Counted from the first letter of the stretch, positions 9,559-18,909 are shown. The stretch is 52,385 nt of DNA from Erwinia phyllosphaerae (GCF_019132875.1 NZ_JAHSPF010000017.1:1-52385); one strand, 5' to 3'. Notes: a model not told the origin generated them from the letters alone. Program-made: numbers and translations.

Positions 9559-10460
9559 ATCCGTCTCCTCTACAGCCTGCCGTAGAGGGCTTCCTGCGCT
9601 ACCTGAAGGTTGAGCGACAGCTTAGCCCGCTGACGCAGATCAACTACCAGCGCCAGCTGAGCGCCTGCATTACGCTGCTTGACGAAATGAAGCTCGCTGC
9701 CTGGGACAGGCTGGACGCGGCCCAGGTTCGTTCGCTGGCCGCGCGCAGCCGTCGTGAAGGCCTGAAGCCCGCCAGCCTGGCGCTGAGGCTTTCCGCGCTG
9801 CGCAGTTTTCTGGACTGGCAAATCAGCCAGGGCGTGCTGAAAGCCAATCCGGCAAAAGGCGTCGCCACGCCGCGCGCTTCACGCCATCTGCCTAAAAATA
9901 TTGATGTGGACGAGGTCAACCGCCTGCTGGATATCGATCTAAACGATCCGCTGGCGGTACGCGATCGCGCAATGCTGGAAGTGATGTATGGCGCGGGACT
10001 GCGTCTGTCTGAACTGGTAGGGATCGATATCGGTCACCTTGATCTGGCTTCTGGCGAAGTCTGGGTATCGGGCAAAGGCAGCAAGGAGCGCCGTCTGCCG
10101 ATTGGCCGTACGGCGGTCGAGTGGATAGAGCACTGGCTGGTACTGCGCGAGCTGTTTGCGCCTGAAGATAACGCGTTGTTTCTGTCAAAGCAGGGCAAGC
10201 GTATCTCAACGCGCAACGTGCAGAAACGCTTTGCAGAGTGGGGCGTCAAGCAAGGGCTTTCCAGCCATATCCATCCGCACAAGCTGCGCCACTCTTTCGC
10301 CACGCATATGCTGGAATCGAGCGGCGATCTGCGTGCGGTTCAGGAGTTGCTGGGCCACGCTAACCTCACCACCACTCAAATATATACCCACCTTGATTTT
10401 CAACATCTGGCTTCGGTTTATGATGCCGCGCATCCCCGTGCCAAACGAGGAAAAACCTGA
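9555..10460 (+). CDS. xerC: Site-specific tyrosine recombinase XerC
   Basis: 301 residues (298 in E. coli). With XerD and FtsK it resolves chromosome dimers at dif. The N-terminal SAM-like core-binding domain (about 1-105) precedes the catalytic domain. The catalytic set is complete: Arg150, Lys174, His242, Arg245, His268 and nucleophile Tyr277 in QIYTHLDF. Nothing nearby suggests phage integration, so this is the housekeeping recombinase. Its start overlaps yigA by four bases and its stop overlaps the yigB ATG by one. Confidence 0.98.
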   Translation: MNPSPLQPAVEGFLRYLKVERQLSPLTQINYQRQLSACITLLDEMKLAAWDRLDAAQVRSLAARSRREGLKPASLALRLSALRSFLDWQISQGVLKANPAKGVATPRASRHLPKNIDVDEVNRLLDIDLNDPLAVRDRAMLEVMYGAGLRLSELVGIDIGHLDLASGEVWVSGKGSKERRLPIGRTAVEWIEHWLVLRELFAPEDNALFLSKQGKRISTRNVQKRFAEWGVKQGLSSHIHPHKLRHSFATHMLESSGDLRAVQELLGHANLTTTQIYTHLDFQHLASVYDAAHPRAKRGKT

Positions 10461-11176
10461 TGCATTTTTACCGTTCGCTGCGGCCGATTGCAGCCATGAC
10501 GTTCGATCTGGACGATACGCTTTACGACAACCGTCCGGTTATCAGCCGTACCGCCAAAGAGTCTCATGCCTTTTTACAGGCTTATCATCCGGCGCTGAAT
10601 GACTTCAGCCCGCAGCAGTATCAGCAGCTACGCGAAAGCCTGCGCGAGCAGGAGCCGGAAATTTATCATGACGTTAGCGAATGGCGGCGTCGCGCGGTTG
10701 AGCTGGCAATGCTGAATGCAGGTCTTCCGGCGGCGGAAGCGGAAAAAGGCTCGCGCGCGGTCATGGCGAATTTTGCTCACTGGCGTAGCCAGATAACGGT
10801 GTCCGAAGAAACGCACAGCACGCTGGCTGCTTTAGCCGCGCGCATGCCGCTGGTGGCCGTGACTAACGGCAATGCCGAGCCGCACCTGTTCGGGCTGGAT
10901 AAATATTTTAAATTTATTCTGCGAGCCGGGCCGCACGGCCGCGCCAAGCCTTATCACGATATGTATCACCTGGCGGCGGAAAAGCTGAATTTGCCGCTGG
11001 AAAATATTCTGCACGTTGGTGACGATCTCACCACGGACGTGGCCGGGGCCGTACGCTGCGGCATGCAGGCGTGCTGGATTAATCCGCATAATGATAATCT
11101 GATGCGGGCCAGCGACAGTCGTCTGCTGCCCACGCTGGAAATTTCGCAGTTGGCATCGCTGACCGCGTTGTTATAA
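10460..11176 (+). CDS. yigB: HAD phosphatase YigB (flavin precursor phosphatase)
   Basis: 238 residues as in E. coli. HAD motif I is [10 protein letters not shown], motif II TNGN, and motif [11 protein letters not shown]. coli YigB dephosphorylates the riboflavin pathway intermediate 5-amino-6-(5-phosphoribitylamino)uracil and FMN, with broad specificity. It overlaps xerC by one base (TGATG). The uvrD promoter lies inside and just after its 3' end, a compact arrangement shared with E. coli. Confidence 0.95.
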   Translation: MHFYRSLRPIAAMTFDLDDTLYDNRPVISRTAKESHAFLQAYHPALNDFSPQQYQQLRESLREQEPEIYHDVSEWRRRAVELAMLNAGLPAAEAEKGSRAVMANFAHWRSQITVSEETHSTLAALAARMPLVAVTNGNAEPHLFGLDKYFKFILRAGPHGRAKPYHDMYHLAAEKLNLPLENILHVGDDLTTDVAGAVRCGMQACWINPHNDNLMRASDSRLLPTLEISQLASLTALL

Positions 11177-11196
11177 TACGCTGGTTAAATATCCAG
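11150..11196 (+). promoter_or_regulatory. uvrD promoter with degenerate LexA-like box
   Basis: TTGGCA at 11150-11155, a 16-base spacer and a perfect TATAAT at 11172-11177 form a sigma70 promoter at the end of yigB. CTGG-N8-CCAG at 11181-11196 covers the expected start point. SOS boxes are CTGT-N8-ACAG, and E. coli uvrD already has CCAG as its right half. This copy is symmetric but off consensus in both halves. Confidence 0.6.
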
Positions 11197-11227
11197 TGGA
11201 GCTAGCTCCCTTAACCTGACGGTGCTT

Positions 11228-13390
11228 ATGGACGTTTCTGACCTTCTCGACGGCTTGAATGACAAACAACGCGAGGCCGTAGCCGCGCCGCGCAGCAATT
11301 TGCTGGTGCTGGCGGGCGCGGGCAGCGGCAAAACCCGCGTGCTGGTGCACCGGATTGCCTGGCTGCTGGCGGTTGAAAACTGTTCGCCATACTCGATCGT
11401 TGCCGTGACCTTTACCAATAAGGCGGCGGCAGAGATGCGCCATCGCATCGAGCAGCTAATCGGCACCAGCCAGGGCGGGATGTGGATTGGCACCTTCCAC
11501 GGGCTGGCGCACCGTTTGCTGCGCGCGCACCATCTTGACGCTAACCTGCCGCAGGATTTCCAGATCCTCGACAGCGAAGACCAGATGCGCCTGTTAAAGC
11601 GCCTGATTAAGGCGATGAATCTGGATGAGAAGCAGTGGCCCGCCCGTCAGGCAATGTGGTACATCAACGGCAAAAAAGACGAAGGATTACGTCCTAAGCA
11701 TATTGAAAGCTACGGCAATCCGGTTGAGCAGACGTGGTTGCGCATCTATCAGGCCTATCAGGAAGCCTGCGATCGCGCAGGGCTGGTGGACTTTGCCGAG
11801 CTGCTGCTGCGCGCGCACGAGCTGTGGCTAAACAAGCCGCACATCCTTAACCACTATCGCGAGCGCTTCACCAACATTCTGGTGGATGAATTTCAGGATA
11901 CCAACAATATCCAGTACGCCTGGATCAGGATGCTGGCCGGCGACAGCGGCAAAGTGATTATCGTGGGCGATGACGACCAGTCCATTTACGGCTGGCGCGG
12001 CGCGCAGGTTGAAAACATCCAGCGCTTCCTTAACGATTTCCACGGCGCGCAGACCATTCGCCTGGAGCAGAACTACCGCTCGACCAATAATATTTTGAAA
12101 GCGGCTAACGCGCTGATCGCTAACAATAACGGGCGATTAGGCAAAGAGCTGTGGACGGACGGCAGCGACGGCGAACCCATCTCTATCTACTGCGCGTTTA
12201 ACGAGCTGGACGAAGCTCGCTTTGTGGTTAACCGTATCAAAGTGTGGATGGAAAACGGCGGTGCGCTGAACGACTGCGCCATTCTCTACCGCAGTAACGC
12301 CCAGTCGCGCGTGCTGGAAGAGGCGCTGCTGCAAACCAGCATGCCTTACCGCATCTATGGCGGTATGCGCTTCTTCGAACGTCAGGAAATCAAAGACTCG
12401 CTGGCCTACCTGCGGCTGATAGCCAACCGCAACGACGATGCCGCCTTTGAGCGCGTGGTAAATACGCCGACGCGCGGCATTGGCGACCGCACGCTGGATG
12501 TGGTGCGGCAAACCGCGCGCGAACGTCAGCTCACGCTGTGGCAGACCGCGCGCGTGCTGCTGCAGGAAAAAGCGCTGGCCGGACGTGCCGCTTCGGCGCT
12601 GCAACGCTTTACCGAGCTGGTGGATTCCCTGGCGCAGGAAACCAGCGAAATGCCGCTACACGTGCAGACTGACCGGGTGATTAAAGATTCCGGGCTGTGG
12701 CTGATGTACGAGCAGGAAAAAGGCGAAAAAGGCCAGGCGCGTGTCGAAAACCTTGAGGAGCTGGTCAACGCCACGCGGCAGTACAGCTATCAGGACGAAG
12801 ACGAAGATCTGATGCCGTTGCAGGCGTTCCTTTCCCATGCGGCGCTGGAAGCGGGAGAAGGCCAGGCGGATAAATGGCAGGATGCGGTACAGCTAATGAC
12901 CATGCATGCCGCAAAAGGGCTGGAGTTCCGCCAGGTGTTTATCGTCGGTATGGAAGAAGGCATGTTTCCAAGCCAGATGTCGCTGGAAGAGGGCGGCAGG
13001 CTAGAAGAGGAGCGTCGTCTGGCCTATGTTGGCGTGACGCGCGCCATGCAGAAGCTGACGCTGACCTATGCGGAAACGCGTCGGCTCTACGGCAAAGAAG
13101 TTTATCACCGGCCTTCGCGCTTTGTCGGCGAATTGCCGGAAGAGTGTGTCGAAGAAGTGCGTCTGCGTGCCAGCGTCAGCCGTCCGGTCAGCCACCAGCG
13201 CATGGGAACGCCAGTCGCGCAAAACGACAGCGGCTTTTCGCTTGGCCAGCGCGTGCGCCACGCTAAATTTGGCGAAGGCACAATTGTGAATCTGGAAGGC
13301 AGCGGCGATCACAGCCGTTTGCAGGTCGCTTTCCAGGGCCAGGGGATCAAGTGGCTGGTAGCCGCTTACGCGAAGCTGGAAACCGTCTAG
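11228..13390 (+). CDS. uvrD: DNA helicase II (UvrD)
   Basis: 720 residues, the E. coli length. A superfamily 1A 3'-5' helicase acting in nucleotide excision repair after UvrABC incision, in mismatch repair with MutL, and in removing RecA filaments or backtracked RNA polymerase. Walker A AGAGSGKT at 29-36 (Lys35), Walker B DEFQDTNN, motif III GDDDQSIYGWRGA, QNYRS, and VGVTRA near the C-terminus are present, as is the flexible C-terminal domain ending in a Tudor-like KFGEGTIVN segment. The ATG at 11228 matches the family start; a GTG two codons earlier is less likely. Confidence 0.98.
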   Translation: MDVSDLLDGLNDKQREAVAAPRSNLLVLAGAGSGKTRVLVHRIAWLLAVENCSPYSIVAVTFTNKAAAEMRHRIEQLIGTSQGGMWIGTFHGLAHRLLRAHHLDANLPQDFQILDSEDQMRLLKRLIKAMNLDEKQWPARQAMWYINGKKDEGLRPKHIESYGNPVEQTWLRIYQAYQEACDRAGLVDFAELLLRAHELWLNKPHILNHYRERFTNILVDEFQDTNNIQYAWIRMLAGDSGKVIIVGDDDQSIYGWRGAQVENIQRFLNDFHGAQTIRLEQNYRSTNNILKAANALIANNNGRLGKELWTDGSDGEPISIYCAFNELDEARFVVNRIKVWMENGGALNDCAILYRSNAQSRVLEEALLQTSMPYRIYGGMRFFERQEIKDSLAYLRLIANRNDDAAFERVVNTPTRGIGDRTLDVVRQTARERQLTLWQTARVLLQEKALAGRAASALQRFTELVDSLAQETSEMPLHVQTDRVIKDSGLWLMYEQEKGEKGQARVENLEELVNATRQYSYQDEDEDLMPLQAFLSHAALEAGEGQADKWQDAVQLMTMHAAKGLEFRQVFIVGMEEGMFPSQMSLEEGGRLEEERRLAYVGVTRAMQKLTLTYAETRRLYGKEVYHRPSRFVGELPEECVEEVRLRASVSRPVSHQRMGTPVAQNDSGFSLGQRVRHAKFGEGTIVNLEGSGDHSRLQVAFQGQGIKWLVAAYAKLETV

Positions 13391-13421
13391 CCCTGTACCG
13401 GATAACAGAGTCGGCGGGGGC

Positions 13422-13559
13422 GCTTTGCTCCTGTCGTATATCAGACATGCCCTAACCTGGTCAGCAGTCTTAACGAAGCCGACCAGGGTCGCCTTGCTCC
13501 TGTCGTATATCAGGCATGCCCTGGCCTGGTCAGCAATCTTAACGAAGCCGACCAGGGTC
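13422..13559. repeat. Two tandem 69-bp units with inverted repeats after uvrD
   Basis: Units 13422-13490 and 13491-13559 differ at about five of 69 positions. Each contains CCTGGTC and GACCAGG (unit 1: 13455-13461 and 13481-13487) separated by about 19 bases, so each can fold into a hairpin. They fill the gap between uvrD and the oppositely oriented cupin gene and may end both transcripts, though no strong T run follows. They look like an intergenic repeat family rather than genes. Confidence 0.8.
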
Positions 13560-13576
13560 GGCTCCGCTTTTATTAC

Positions 13577-14050
13577 CTAACGTGAATAGCGATCGCCCGG
13601 CTGGGCTTTGGCATACCAGGCCATAACGTCTGCCGTTCCTTCGCCGCCTTCTTGCGGCGCCCAGTGCATACAGTCATCCTCCGTTAGCGCCTGATAAGGG
13701 CCATGCTTAACTTCAAAAATTACGCCGCCCTCGTCCAGCGACAGGACCGCGTGCCAGGTAAAAGCCGGCATTTCCTGTAACAAAATGTCTTCGCCCAATA
13801 GCGTACGATGCGTCACTTCGCCTTCGTCATTAAATTGCAGCACCACGAAACGTCCCTTCAGCGGCGTCAGTAGCTCCCAGGTCTGCGGGTGGCGGTGCGG
13901 ACGGATATAGGTACCCGGCTCCATGGCGATAGCCAGACGCTGCACCGGATCCGTTAACTCTTCATGGAAAGTTCGGTGTGAACGCAGGCGAGCGACGCTG
14001 GCAGCCTGTTTGCTCATGTCGCTTAAATCGGCATGGGAAAGCTGTTTCAT
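13577..14050 (-). CDS. WbuC-family cupin metalloprotein
   Basis: 157 residues. One cupin domain occupies most of the protein: GTYIRPHRHP and TWELLTPLKGRFVVLQF supply the metal-binding histidine pair and following strand, with a second histidine in FTWHAVLSL. It resembles the WbuC family, often next to O-antigen genes but of uncertain function; some members may act as sugar isomerases, which is not shown here. The rest of the neighbourhood is not polysaccharide-related. In E. coli this interval holds yigE, an unrelated gene, so this is a replacement or local insertion. Transcribed against uvrD and divergent from corA. Confidence 0.75.
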   Translation of the reverse strand: MKQLSHADLSDMSKQAASVARLRSHRTFHEELTDPVQRLAIAMEPGTYIRPHRHPQTWELLTPLKGRFVVLQFNDEGEVTHRTLLGEDILLQEMPAFTWHAVLSLDEGGVIFEVKHGPYQALTEDDCMHWAPQEGGEGTADVMAWYAKAQPGDRYSR

Positions 14051-14139
14051 TCTGAATCCTTATTCTCTGGGGTTGCTGTTGACGTCATTTTCAGCACAGC
14101 GTAACATGCGCGCACCATTACCCAGAGAGGACATTTGCC

Positions 14140-14196
14140 TTGGACACACCCAGTAGATACTGGCTCACTGACCTGCACCGCAGGTACAACTCCTAA
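14140..14196 (+). CDS. corL: CorL-like leader peptide of corA
   Basis: An 18-codon frame starts at TTG with GAGAGG nine bases upstream and ends at TAA 14194-14196. The peptide begins MDTPSRYWLTDLHRR. It lies about 130 bases ahead of corA, where Salmonella has the leader ORF corL, whose translation decides whether Rho terminates within the corA leader according to Mg2+. Assignment rests on position, ribosome site and the downstream hairpin. The peptide similarity to CorL is from memory and needs checking. Confidence 0.65.
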   Translation: MDTPSRYWLTDLHRRYNS

Positions 14197-14222
14197 GGCT
14201 ATCCTCCTCTGCCGATAGCCTT
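14195..14222 (+). promoter_or_regulatory. Leader hairpin overlapping the corL stop codon
   Basis: AAGGCTATC (14195-14203) pairs perfectly with GATAGCCTT (14214-14222). The left arm includes the last two bases of the corL stop codon. A ribosome terminating there would prevent pairing, linking leader translation to RNA folding upstream of corA. Confidence 0.6.
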
Positions 14223-14327
14223 CGTGGTTGTCGGCGATCCGCATTACCGCATCGCTCCGAGTCAGACTGACCTACCTGTTCCGTGTTCAGGCGCGTCCCA
14301 TGTTATGAAGAATTGGGAGTACCAGCT

Positions 14328-15281
14328 ATGCTGAGCGCATTTAAACTTGATCAGAACCGCCTTGCTCGTCTGGAGCTGGAAGAAGCCAGCGACGAGCTGA
14401 CCAGCTCTGTCTGGGTGGATCTGATTGAGCCTGAGGAAAACGAACGCGACCGCGTGCAAAACGAACTGGGCCAGAGCCTGGCAACGCGTCCCGAACTGGA
14501 AGATATCGAAGCCTCCGCGCGCTTTTTTGAAGACGAAGATGGCCTGCATATTCACTCCTTCTTCTTCTATGAAGATGCGGAAGACCATGCCGGAAACTCA
14601 ACGGTCGCTTTTACCATTCGCGACGGGCGTCTTTACACGCTGCGCGAGCGTGAGCTGCCTGCGTTTCGCCTTTACCGCATGCGCGCGCGCAACCAGGTGC
14701 TGATTGACGGCAACGCTTATGAGCTGCTGCTGGATCTGTTTGAAACAAAAATCGAGCAGCTTGCTGACGAGATAGAAAACATCTATAGCGATCTGGAAAA
14801 GCTCAGCCGCGTTATTATGGAAGGCCAGCAGGGCGACGAATTTGATGCCGCGCTTTCTACGCTGGCGGAGCTGGAAGATATCGGCTGGAAAGTGCGTTTG
14901 TGCCTGATGGATACGCAGCGCGCGCTCAATTTCCTGGTGCGTAAAGCCCGTCTGCCTGGCAACCAGCTGGAGCAGGCGCGTGAAATCCTGCGCGATATCG
15001 AATCGCTGCTGCCGCATAACGAATCGCTGTTCCAAAAGGTCAACTTCCTGATGCAGGCGGCGATGGGTTTTATCAACATCGAGCAGAACCGCATTATTAA
15101 AATCTTCTCGGTTGTCTCCGTGGTGTTCCTGCCGCCGACGCTGGTTGCTTCCAGCTACGGCATGAACTTTGAGTTTATGCCTGAACTGAAGTGGAGCTTT
15201 GGCTATCCTGGCGCTATCTGCCTGATGATCCTGGCGGGGCTCGCGCCTTACGCCTACTTCAAGCGTAAGAACTGGCTGTAA
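14328..15281 (+). CDS. corA: Magnesium/cobalt/nickel transport protein CorA
   Basis: 317 residues (316 in E. coli). It forms a pentameric channel in the inner membrane for Mg2+ uptake. A large acidic cytoplasmic domain (1-250) is followed by two C-terminal membrane helices separated by the signature loop GMN (278-280) in [13 protein letters not shown]; the second helix ends at the basic KRKNWL terminus. The start has GGGAG eight bases upstream and matches E. coli; an in-frame GTG at 14283 is not favoured. Expression is probably governed by the corL leader. Confidence 0.98.
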   Translation: MLSAFKLDQNRLARLELEEASDELTSSVWVDLIEPEENERDRVQNELGQSLATRPELEDIEASARFFEDEDGLHIHSFFFYEDAEDHAGNSTVAFTIRDGRLYTLRERELPAFRLYRMRARNQVLIDGNAYELLLDLFETKIEQLADEIENIYSDLEKLSRVIMEGQQGDEFDAALSTLAELEDIGWKVRLCLMDTQRALNFLVRKARLPGNQLEQAREILRDIESLLPHNESLFQKVNFLMQAAMGFINIEQNRIIKIFSVVSVVFLPPTLVASSYGMNFEFMPELKWSFGYPGAICLMILAGLAPYAYFKRKNWL

Positions 15282-15294
15282 CCCATATCAGGGA

Positions 15295-15350
15295 AGCCGT
15301 CCGCAAACGGCTGACCGATACGGCGCAGTCGCGCTATGCCACGGACGGCT
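15295..15350. terminator. Inverted repeat between corA and mdtI
   Basis: AGCCGTCCG (15295-15303) and CGGACGGCT (15342-15350) are exact complements with a 38-base loop, in the convergent gap after corA. It could serve both directions; no good T run is present, so terminator function is uncertain. Confidence 0.4.
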
Positions 15351-15385
15351 GCGCCAATGTTTTCGCGGTAAAGCTTTATCGCGCG

Positions 15386-15715
15386 TCAGGCAAATTTAAT
15401 CAGCACCATACCCACCAGCAGCACGCCAATACCAGTCCAGCCCCGAGCGTTAAGACGCTGCCCAAATAAAATCCAGCCGGCCGCCGCCGTTGCGACAATG
15501 CCGAAACCTCCCCATAAAGCGTAAGCTACAGAAAGGTCGATGCTTTTTACGGCCTGTGCCAGCGCGGTAAAAGCGGCCAGTACGGCAGCGAGAGATGACA
15601 AACCGTAAAGCGGCCGACGAAAACCGTGCGAATATTTTAAAAAAATGTTGGCGAGGATCTCCAGGACGACCGCCAGCGCCAGCCAGGCGAGATGTAATCC
15701 GTTAAGCGATGACAT
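15386..15715 (-). CDS. mdtI: Spermidine export subunit MdtI (SMR family)
   Basis: 109 residues as in E. coli, with four predicted membrane helices. Conserved features include the membrane-embedded glutamate in [12 protein letters not shown] and the [10 protein letters not shown] stretch typical of the small multidrug resistance family. It works with MdtJ as a heteromeric spermidine exporter. Its start lies inside the mdtJ 3' end (14-base overlap), so the pair is translated together. Confidence 0.93.
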   Translation of the reverse strand: MSSLNGLHLAWLALAVVLEILANIFLKYSHGFRRPLYGLSSLAAVLAAFTALAQAVKSIDLSVAYALWGGFGIVATAAAGWILFGQRLNARGWTGIGVLLVGMVLIKFA

Positions 15716-16052
15716 GCTTTTTCTCCTCGCGGCCCGTCGTGCCGGACTTTACCAGCACAATACCCGCGACCAGCATCGCCAGACCGGCAACTTTCATCGG
15801 CGTCAGGAACTCGTCGAAAAGCATAACGCTAAACAGCGTAATAAACAGAATGCCAATTCCTTCCCAGATAGCATAGGCCACGCCCAGCGCAATTTTCTTA
15901 ACGGCAAAGCTTAAAAAAATATAGGAAAGGGCGATCATCGCCAGCATAAAAATATAGCCGGCGGCATGGCCGTTAAGGCTGGCCCATTTCATGGTCAGCG
16001 TACCGATGATTTCACAGGAAATCGCCAGCGCTAATAAAAACCAGTACAGCAT
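15702..16052 (-). CDS. mdtJ: Spermidine export subunit MdtJ (SMR family)
   Basis: 116 residues with four membrane helices; the key glutamate is in [14 protein letters not shown], and [20 protein letters not shown] is highly conserved with E. coli MdtJ. The start at 16052 has GGAGAG six bases upstream and gives the family N-terminus. A longer in-frame extension to 16088 is not supported. In E. coli mdtJI lies elsewhere on the chromosome; here it sits between corA and rarD. Confidence 0.93.
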   Translation of the reverse strand: MLYWFLLALAISCEIIGTLTMKWASLNGHAAGYIFMLAMIALSYIFLSFAVKKIALGVAYAIWEGIGILFITLFSVMLFDEFLTPMKVAGLAMLVAGIVLVKSGTTGREEKKHVIA

Positions 16053-16121
16053 TTTCTCTCTCCAGAAAATAAAATAGCGGACGCGCACGCCGCGCAGTAA
16101 TAAAAAAACTTCGGAAGAGGG

Positions 16122-16220
16122 CTACAGCGCAAAGCGCCAGTGCGTATCGCTGCAAGGGCAGAAGAGAACCGGCCTGATGGCAAAAGAAGGGGGCATGACG
16201 GAAATGAACAGACTGTCCAT
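16122..16220 (-). CDS. Candidate leader peptide of mdtJI (MdtU-like position)
   Basis: A 32-codon frame from ATG 16220 to TAG 16122-16124 ends 69 bases before the mdtJ start on the same strand. The peptide begins MDSLFISVMPPSFAIR and ends THWRFAL. A T run (about 16102-16108 read on the minus strand) follows the stop codon. E. coli mdtJI has a short upstream ORF, mdtU, linked to polyamine-responsive expression; identity with it is inferred from position. The ribosome site is weak (GATGAG about ten bases upstream), so translation is plausible but unproven. Confidence 0.5.
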   Translation of the reverse strand: MDSLFISVMPPSFAIRPVLFCPCSDTHWRFAL

Positions 16221-16372
16221 GAATTTACAACTCATCCACGCTATTGCTTCTCATCCTGGTGGAGTGAATATTGTCCTCGGTAGTTAAACACGCCGCTATT
16301 CTGCCATTACCTGTCTTGCTATGGCTAAAACCTTTTCACTGATTTACGAAGGCTGTCGTGGCGCTTTAATTA

Positions 16373-16403
16373 AACTTCGCCGAACGGACATTATTCGGCG
16401 AAG
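16373..16403 (-). terminator. Terminator of the yigI-rarD transcript
   Basis: Ten-base arms CTTCGCCGAA (16375-16384) and TTCGGCGAAG (16394-16403), followed on the minus strand by TTTAATT, lie eight bases after the rarD stop. Confidence 0.7.
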
Positions 16404-16410
16404 TGAAAAT

Positions 16411-17310
16411 TTAAACCTCGGAAGCTTTTTTACGTTTAAGCGTTTTTAGTGCATCAAAGATAAATATCGCCAGCGCCGCCCAGATAAAAGAGAATGTTAC
16501 CGCTTTATCCTGCGTCATCTTTTCGCCATAAAATGAAACGGCCAGCAGAAACATCAGCGTCGGGCCAAGGTACTGGAAAAACCCTACCGTAGAGAGGCGC
16601 AGGCGGGAACAGGCAGCGGTAAACAGCATCAGCGGGATAGTGGTAACAATGCCGGCCGCAATCAACAATAAATTCAGCGAAAGTGGGTTCTGCGTCAGAT
16701 GGCTGGTCGAACTGTCCGCTATGCCGAAGAGATAGATAGCGGCGACCGGCAGCAGCCAGCTGGTTTCAATCAGCATGCCGGTTTGCGCGTCTACGCCGAT
16801 TTTTTTGCGCATCAGGCCGTAGAGCGAAAAAGTCACCGCCAGGCCCAGTGCAATCACCGGCACTGAGCCAAATTTCCACAGCTGGATAAGCACGCCGCAG
16901 GCGGCCAGCGCCACCGCCAGCCACTGCAGGCGACGAAAGCGTTCGCCGAGAAACAGCATACCCACCAGCACGTTTAGCAGCGGATTAATAAAGTATCCCA
17001 GGCTCGCTTCCAGAATATGATGATTATTCACTGCCCAGATGAATATCAGCCAGTTACTGCACACCAGCGTGGCGGAAACCGCCAGCAGCAGCACCTTTTT
17101 TGGCTCTTTAAAGATTGCCCTGACTTTACCCCAGTTGCGGCTGACGCTCAGCAACAGCAGCATAAAAAAGAACGACCAGATTACCCGGTGCGTCATAATC
17201 TCGCCCGGTGCCACCTGCTGGATGAGCTTAAAATAGGCGGGCGCGATGCCCCAGATAAAATAAGCGCCCAGCGCATAAAAGATGCCCTGGCGAGTTTGTT
17301 GCGCATCCAT
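16411..17310 (-). CDS. rarD: RarD, EamA-family inner-membrane transporter
   Basis: 299 residues (296 in E. coli). Ten predicted membrane helices in two EamA halves; the start MDAQQTRQGIFYALGAYFIW and the motif LGYFINPLLNVLVG are typical of RarD. The name comes from an old chloramphenicol-sensitivity locus; the transported substrate is not known with certainty. A 27-base gap separates it from upstream yigI, so the two probably share a transcript, ending at the hairpin just past rarD. Confidence 0.93.
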   Translation of the reverse strand: MDAQQTRQGIFYALGAYFIWGIAPAYFKLIQQVAPGEIMTHRVIWSFFFMLLLLSVSRNWGKVRAIFKEPKKVLLLAVSATLVCSNWLIFIWAVNNHHILEASLGYFINPLLNVLVGMLFLGERFRRLQWLAVALAACGVLIQLWKFGSVPVIALGLAVTFSLYGLMRKKIGVDAQTGMLIETSWLLPVAAIYLFGIADSSTSHLTQNPLSLNLLLIAAGIVTTIPLMLFTAACSRLRLSTVGFFQYLGPTLMFLLAVSFYGEKMTQDKAVTFSFIWAALAIFIFDALKTLKRKKASEV

Positions 17311-17337
17311 GTAACGTTACTCCATAAAGGTTTGCAA

Positions 17338-17811
17338 TCAGCCTACAAGATAGGTTGCCGTGGTGCTGGCGATATAAAGCCCGGCGTCATTATGCAGCTC
17401 AACTCGCGCCACGGCGACCTTATTGCCGCCGCGCAGCAGGCTGCTGGTCGCGATAAAACGCTCGCCGCGACCGGGCCGTAAATAGTCAACGCGCAAATCG
17501 ATAGTGCCCATACGCGACAGACGCTGGCGTAGCTCTTCTTCCGTAATCGCTTCCTGCCGCGTCAATGCGCTGCTGACGCAAACCAAACCGGCCGCCACGT
17601 CCAGCACCGCAGCAATCACGCCGCCATGCAATATTTTCTGCGCAACGTTGCCGACCAGCTGCGTCTGATTCGCAAAGCTCAGTTCCGCATAGTCAGGCTC
17701 CAGCCGCTCCAGCGTCAGGCCAAGCGTGCGGTTGAACGGCATATCATAAACAAAAATTTCGCCAATCAGGCGGCGGGCGGCGTCCCGATCGAGCAAAGCA
17801 GGTGAGGTCAT
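17338..17811 (-). CDS. yigI: YigI, hotdog-fold acyl-CoA thioesterase
   Basis: 157 residues (155 in E. coli). Single hotdog domain of the PaaI/YigI type: [16 protein letters not shown] carries the conserved HGG segment, followed by [15 protein letters not shown], the thioesterase core strand. E. coli YigI has been described as a medium- to long-chain acyl-CoA thioesterase. It heads a two-gene minus-strand unit with rarD and is divergent from pldA. Confidence 0.9.
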   Translation of the reverse strand: MTSPALLDRDAARRLIGEIFVYDMPFNRTLGLTLERLEPDYAELSFANQTQLVGNVAQKILHGGVIAAVLDVAAGLVCVSSALTRQEAITEEELRQRLSRMGTIDLRVDYLRPGRGERFIATSSLLRGGNKVAVARVELHNDAGLYIASTTATYLVG

Positions 17812-17983
17812 AAAAAATTCCTTTGTAGCGTAAGTCGCTTACCGAACTGGCTATTTTTGCCGGTCGTTAACAGGCCTTACACTTTACAAAAACAGCACTA
17901 ATGTCGGCCACCAATTCTGTGTAGAATGGCGTGCTTTTTACACACACGTATAACAATTCCGTTTTGTTCTGGAGAACAACACT

Positions 17984-18862
17984 ATGTCTATGCTGAAAGG
18001 CCTGCTGGCCGCAGCGCTTCTGTTCCCCACGCTGGTTCTGGCGCAGGAAGCGACGGTCACAGAGGTGCACGATCAGCCCGCCGTTCGTGGCAGTATTATT
18101 GCTAACCTGTTGGAAAAGCATGACAACCCTTTTGTGCTTTTTCCTTACGAAAGCAACTACGTACTGTACACCGACACCAGCAATATCAATAAAGACGCAA
18201 TCAGCTCCTACAACTGGGCCAACAAAGCCAAGCACGATGAAGTCAAATTTCAGCTGAGCCTGGCGTTTCCGCTATGGCGGGGCATTTTAGGTGACAACTC
18301 GGTGCTCGCGGCCTCTTATACTCAGGGATCCTGGTGGCAGCTCTCTAACCGTGGCGCCTCTTCGCCGTTTCGCGAAACGAACTATGAGCCGCAAATTTTC
18401 CTGGGCTGGGCTACCGACTACAGCTTTGCAGGCTGGACGCTGCGTGATGTGGAGATGGGCCTGAACCATCAGTCGAACGGCCGATCGGATCCGACCTCGC
18501 GCAGCTGGAACCGCGTTTACGCTCGTTTGATGGCGCAAAACGGCAACTGGCTGGTTGAGGCAAAACCCTGGTACCGTCTTCCAGAAAGCGAAAATAATGA
18601 CGATAACCCTGATATCACCAAATACATGGGGTATTATCGCCTGACTGTCGGTTACCAGCTGGGCGAGAGCGTTTTCAGCCTGCAGGGCAACTACAACTGG
18701 AACAGCGGCTACGGCGGCGCGCAGGCGGGCTGGAGCTATCCACTTACCGAACACGTTCGGTTCTATACGCAAGTCTTTAGCGGCTATGGCGAATCGTTGA
18801 TTGACTATAACCACCGCCAGACCAGGGTCGGCGTCGGCGTCATGCTGAACGACCTGTTTTAA
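17984..18862 (+). CDS. pldA: Outer membrane phospholipase A1
   Basis: 292 residues (289 in E. coli). A signal peptide with cleavage near residue 20 (LVLA-QEA) is followed by a twelve-strand beta-barrel. The catalytic motif is [12 protein letters not shown] with His162 and Ser164, matching the E. coli precursor numbering. It is a Ca2+-dependent dimeric enzyme that removes phospholipids misplaced in the outer leaflet. The barrel ends in a terminal Phe, the usual BAM signal. GGAG lies nine bases before the ATG. Confidence 0.97.
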   Translation: MSMLKGLLAAALLFPTLVLAQEATVTEVHDQPAVRGSIIANLLEKHDNPFVLFPYESNYVLYTDTSNINKDAISSYNWANKAKHDEVKFQLSLAFPLWRGILGDNSVLAASYTQGSWWQLSNRGASSPFRETNYEPQIFLGWATDYSFAGWTLRDVEMGLNHQSNGRSDPTSRSWNRVYARLMAQNGNWLVEAKPWYRLPESENNDDNPDITKYMGYYRLTVGYQLGESVFSLQGNYNWNSGYGGAQAGWSYPLTEHVRFYTQVFSGYGESLIDYNHRQTRVGVGVMLNDLF

Positions 18863-18909
18863 CGCTTTTTGGGCAGCCGCCGCGCTGCCCGCCATCAATT
18901 GGAGTACAC

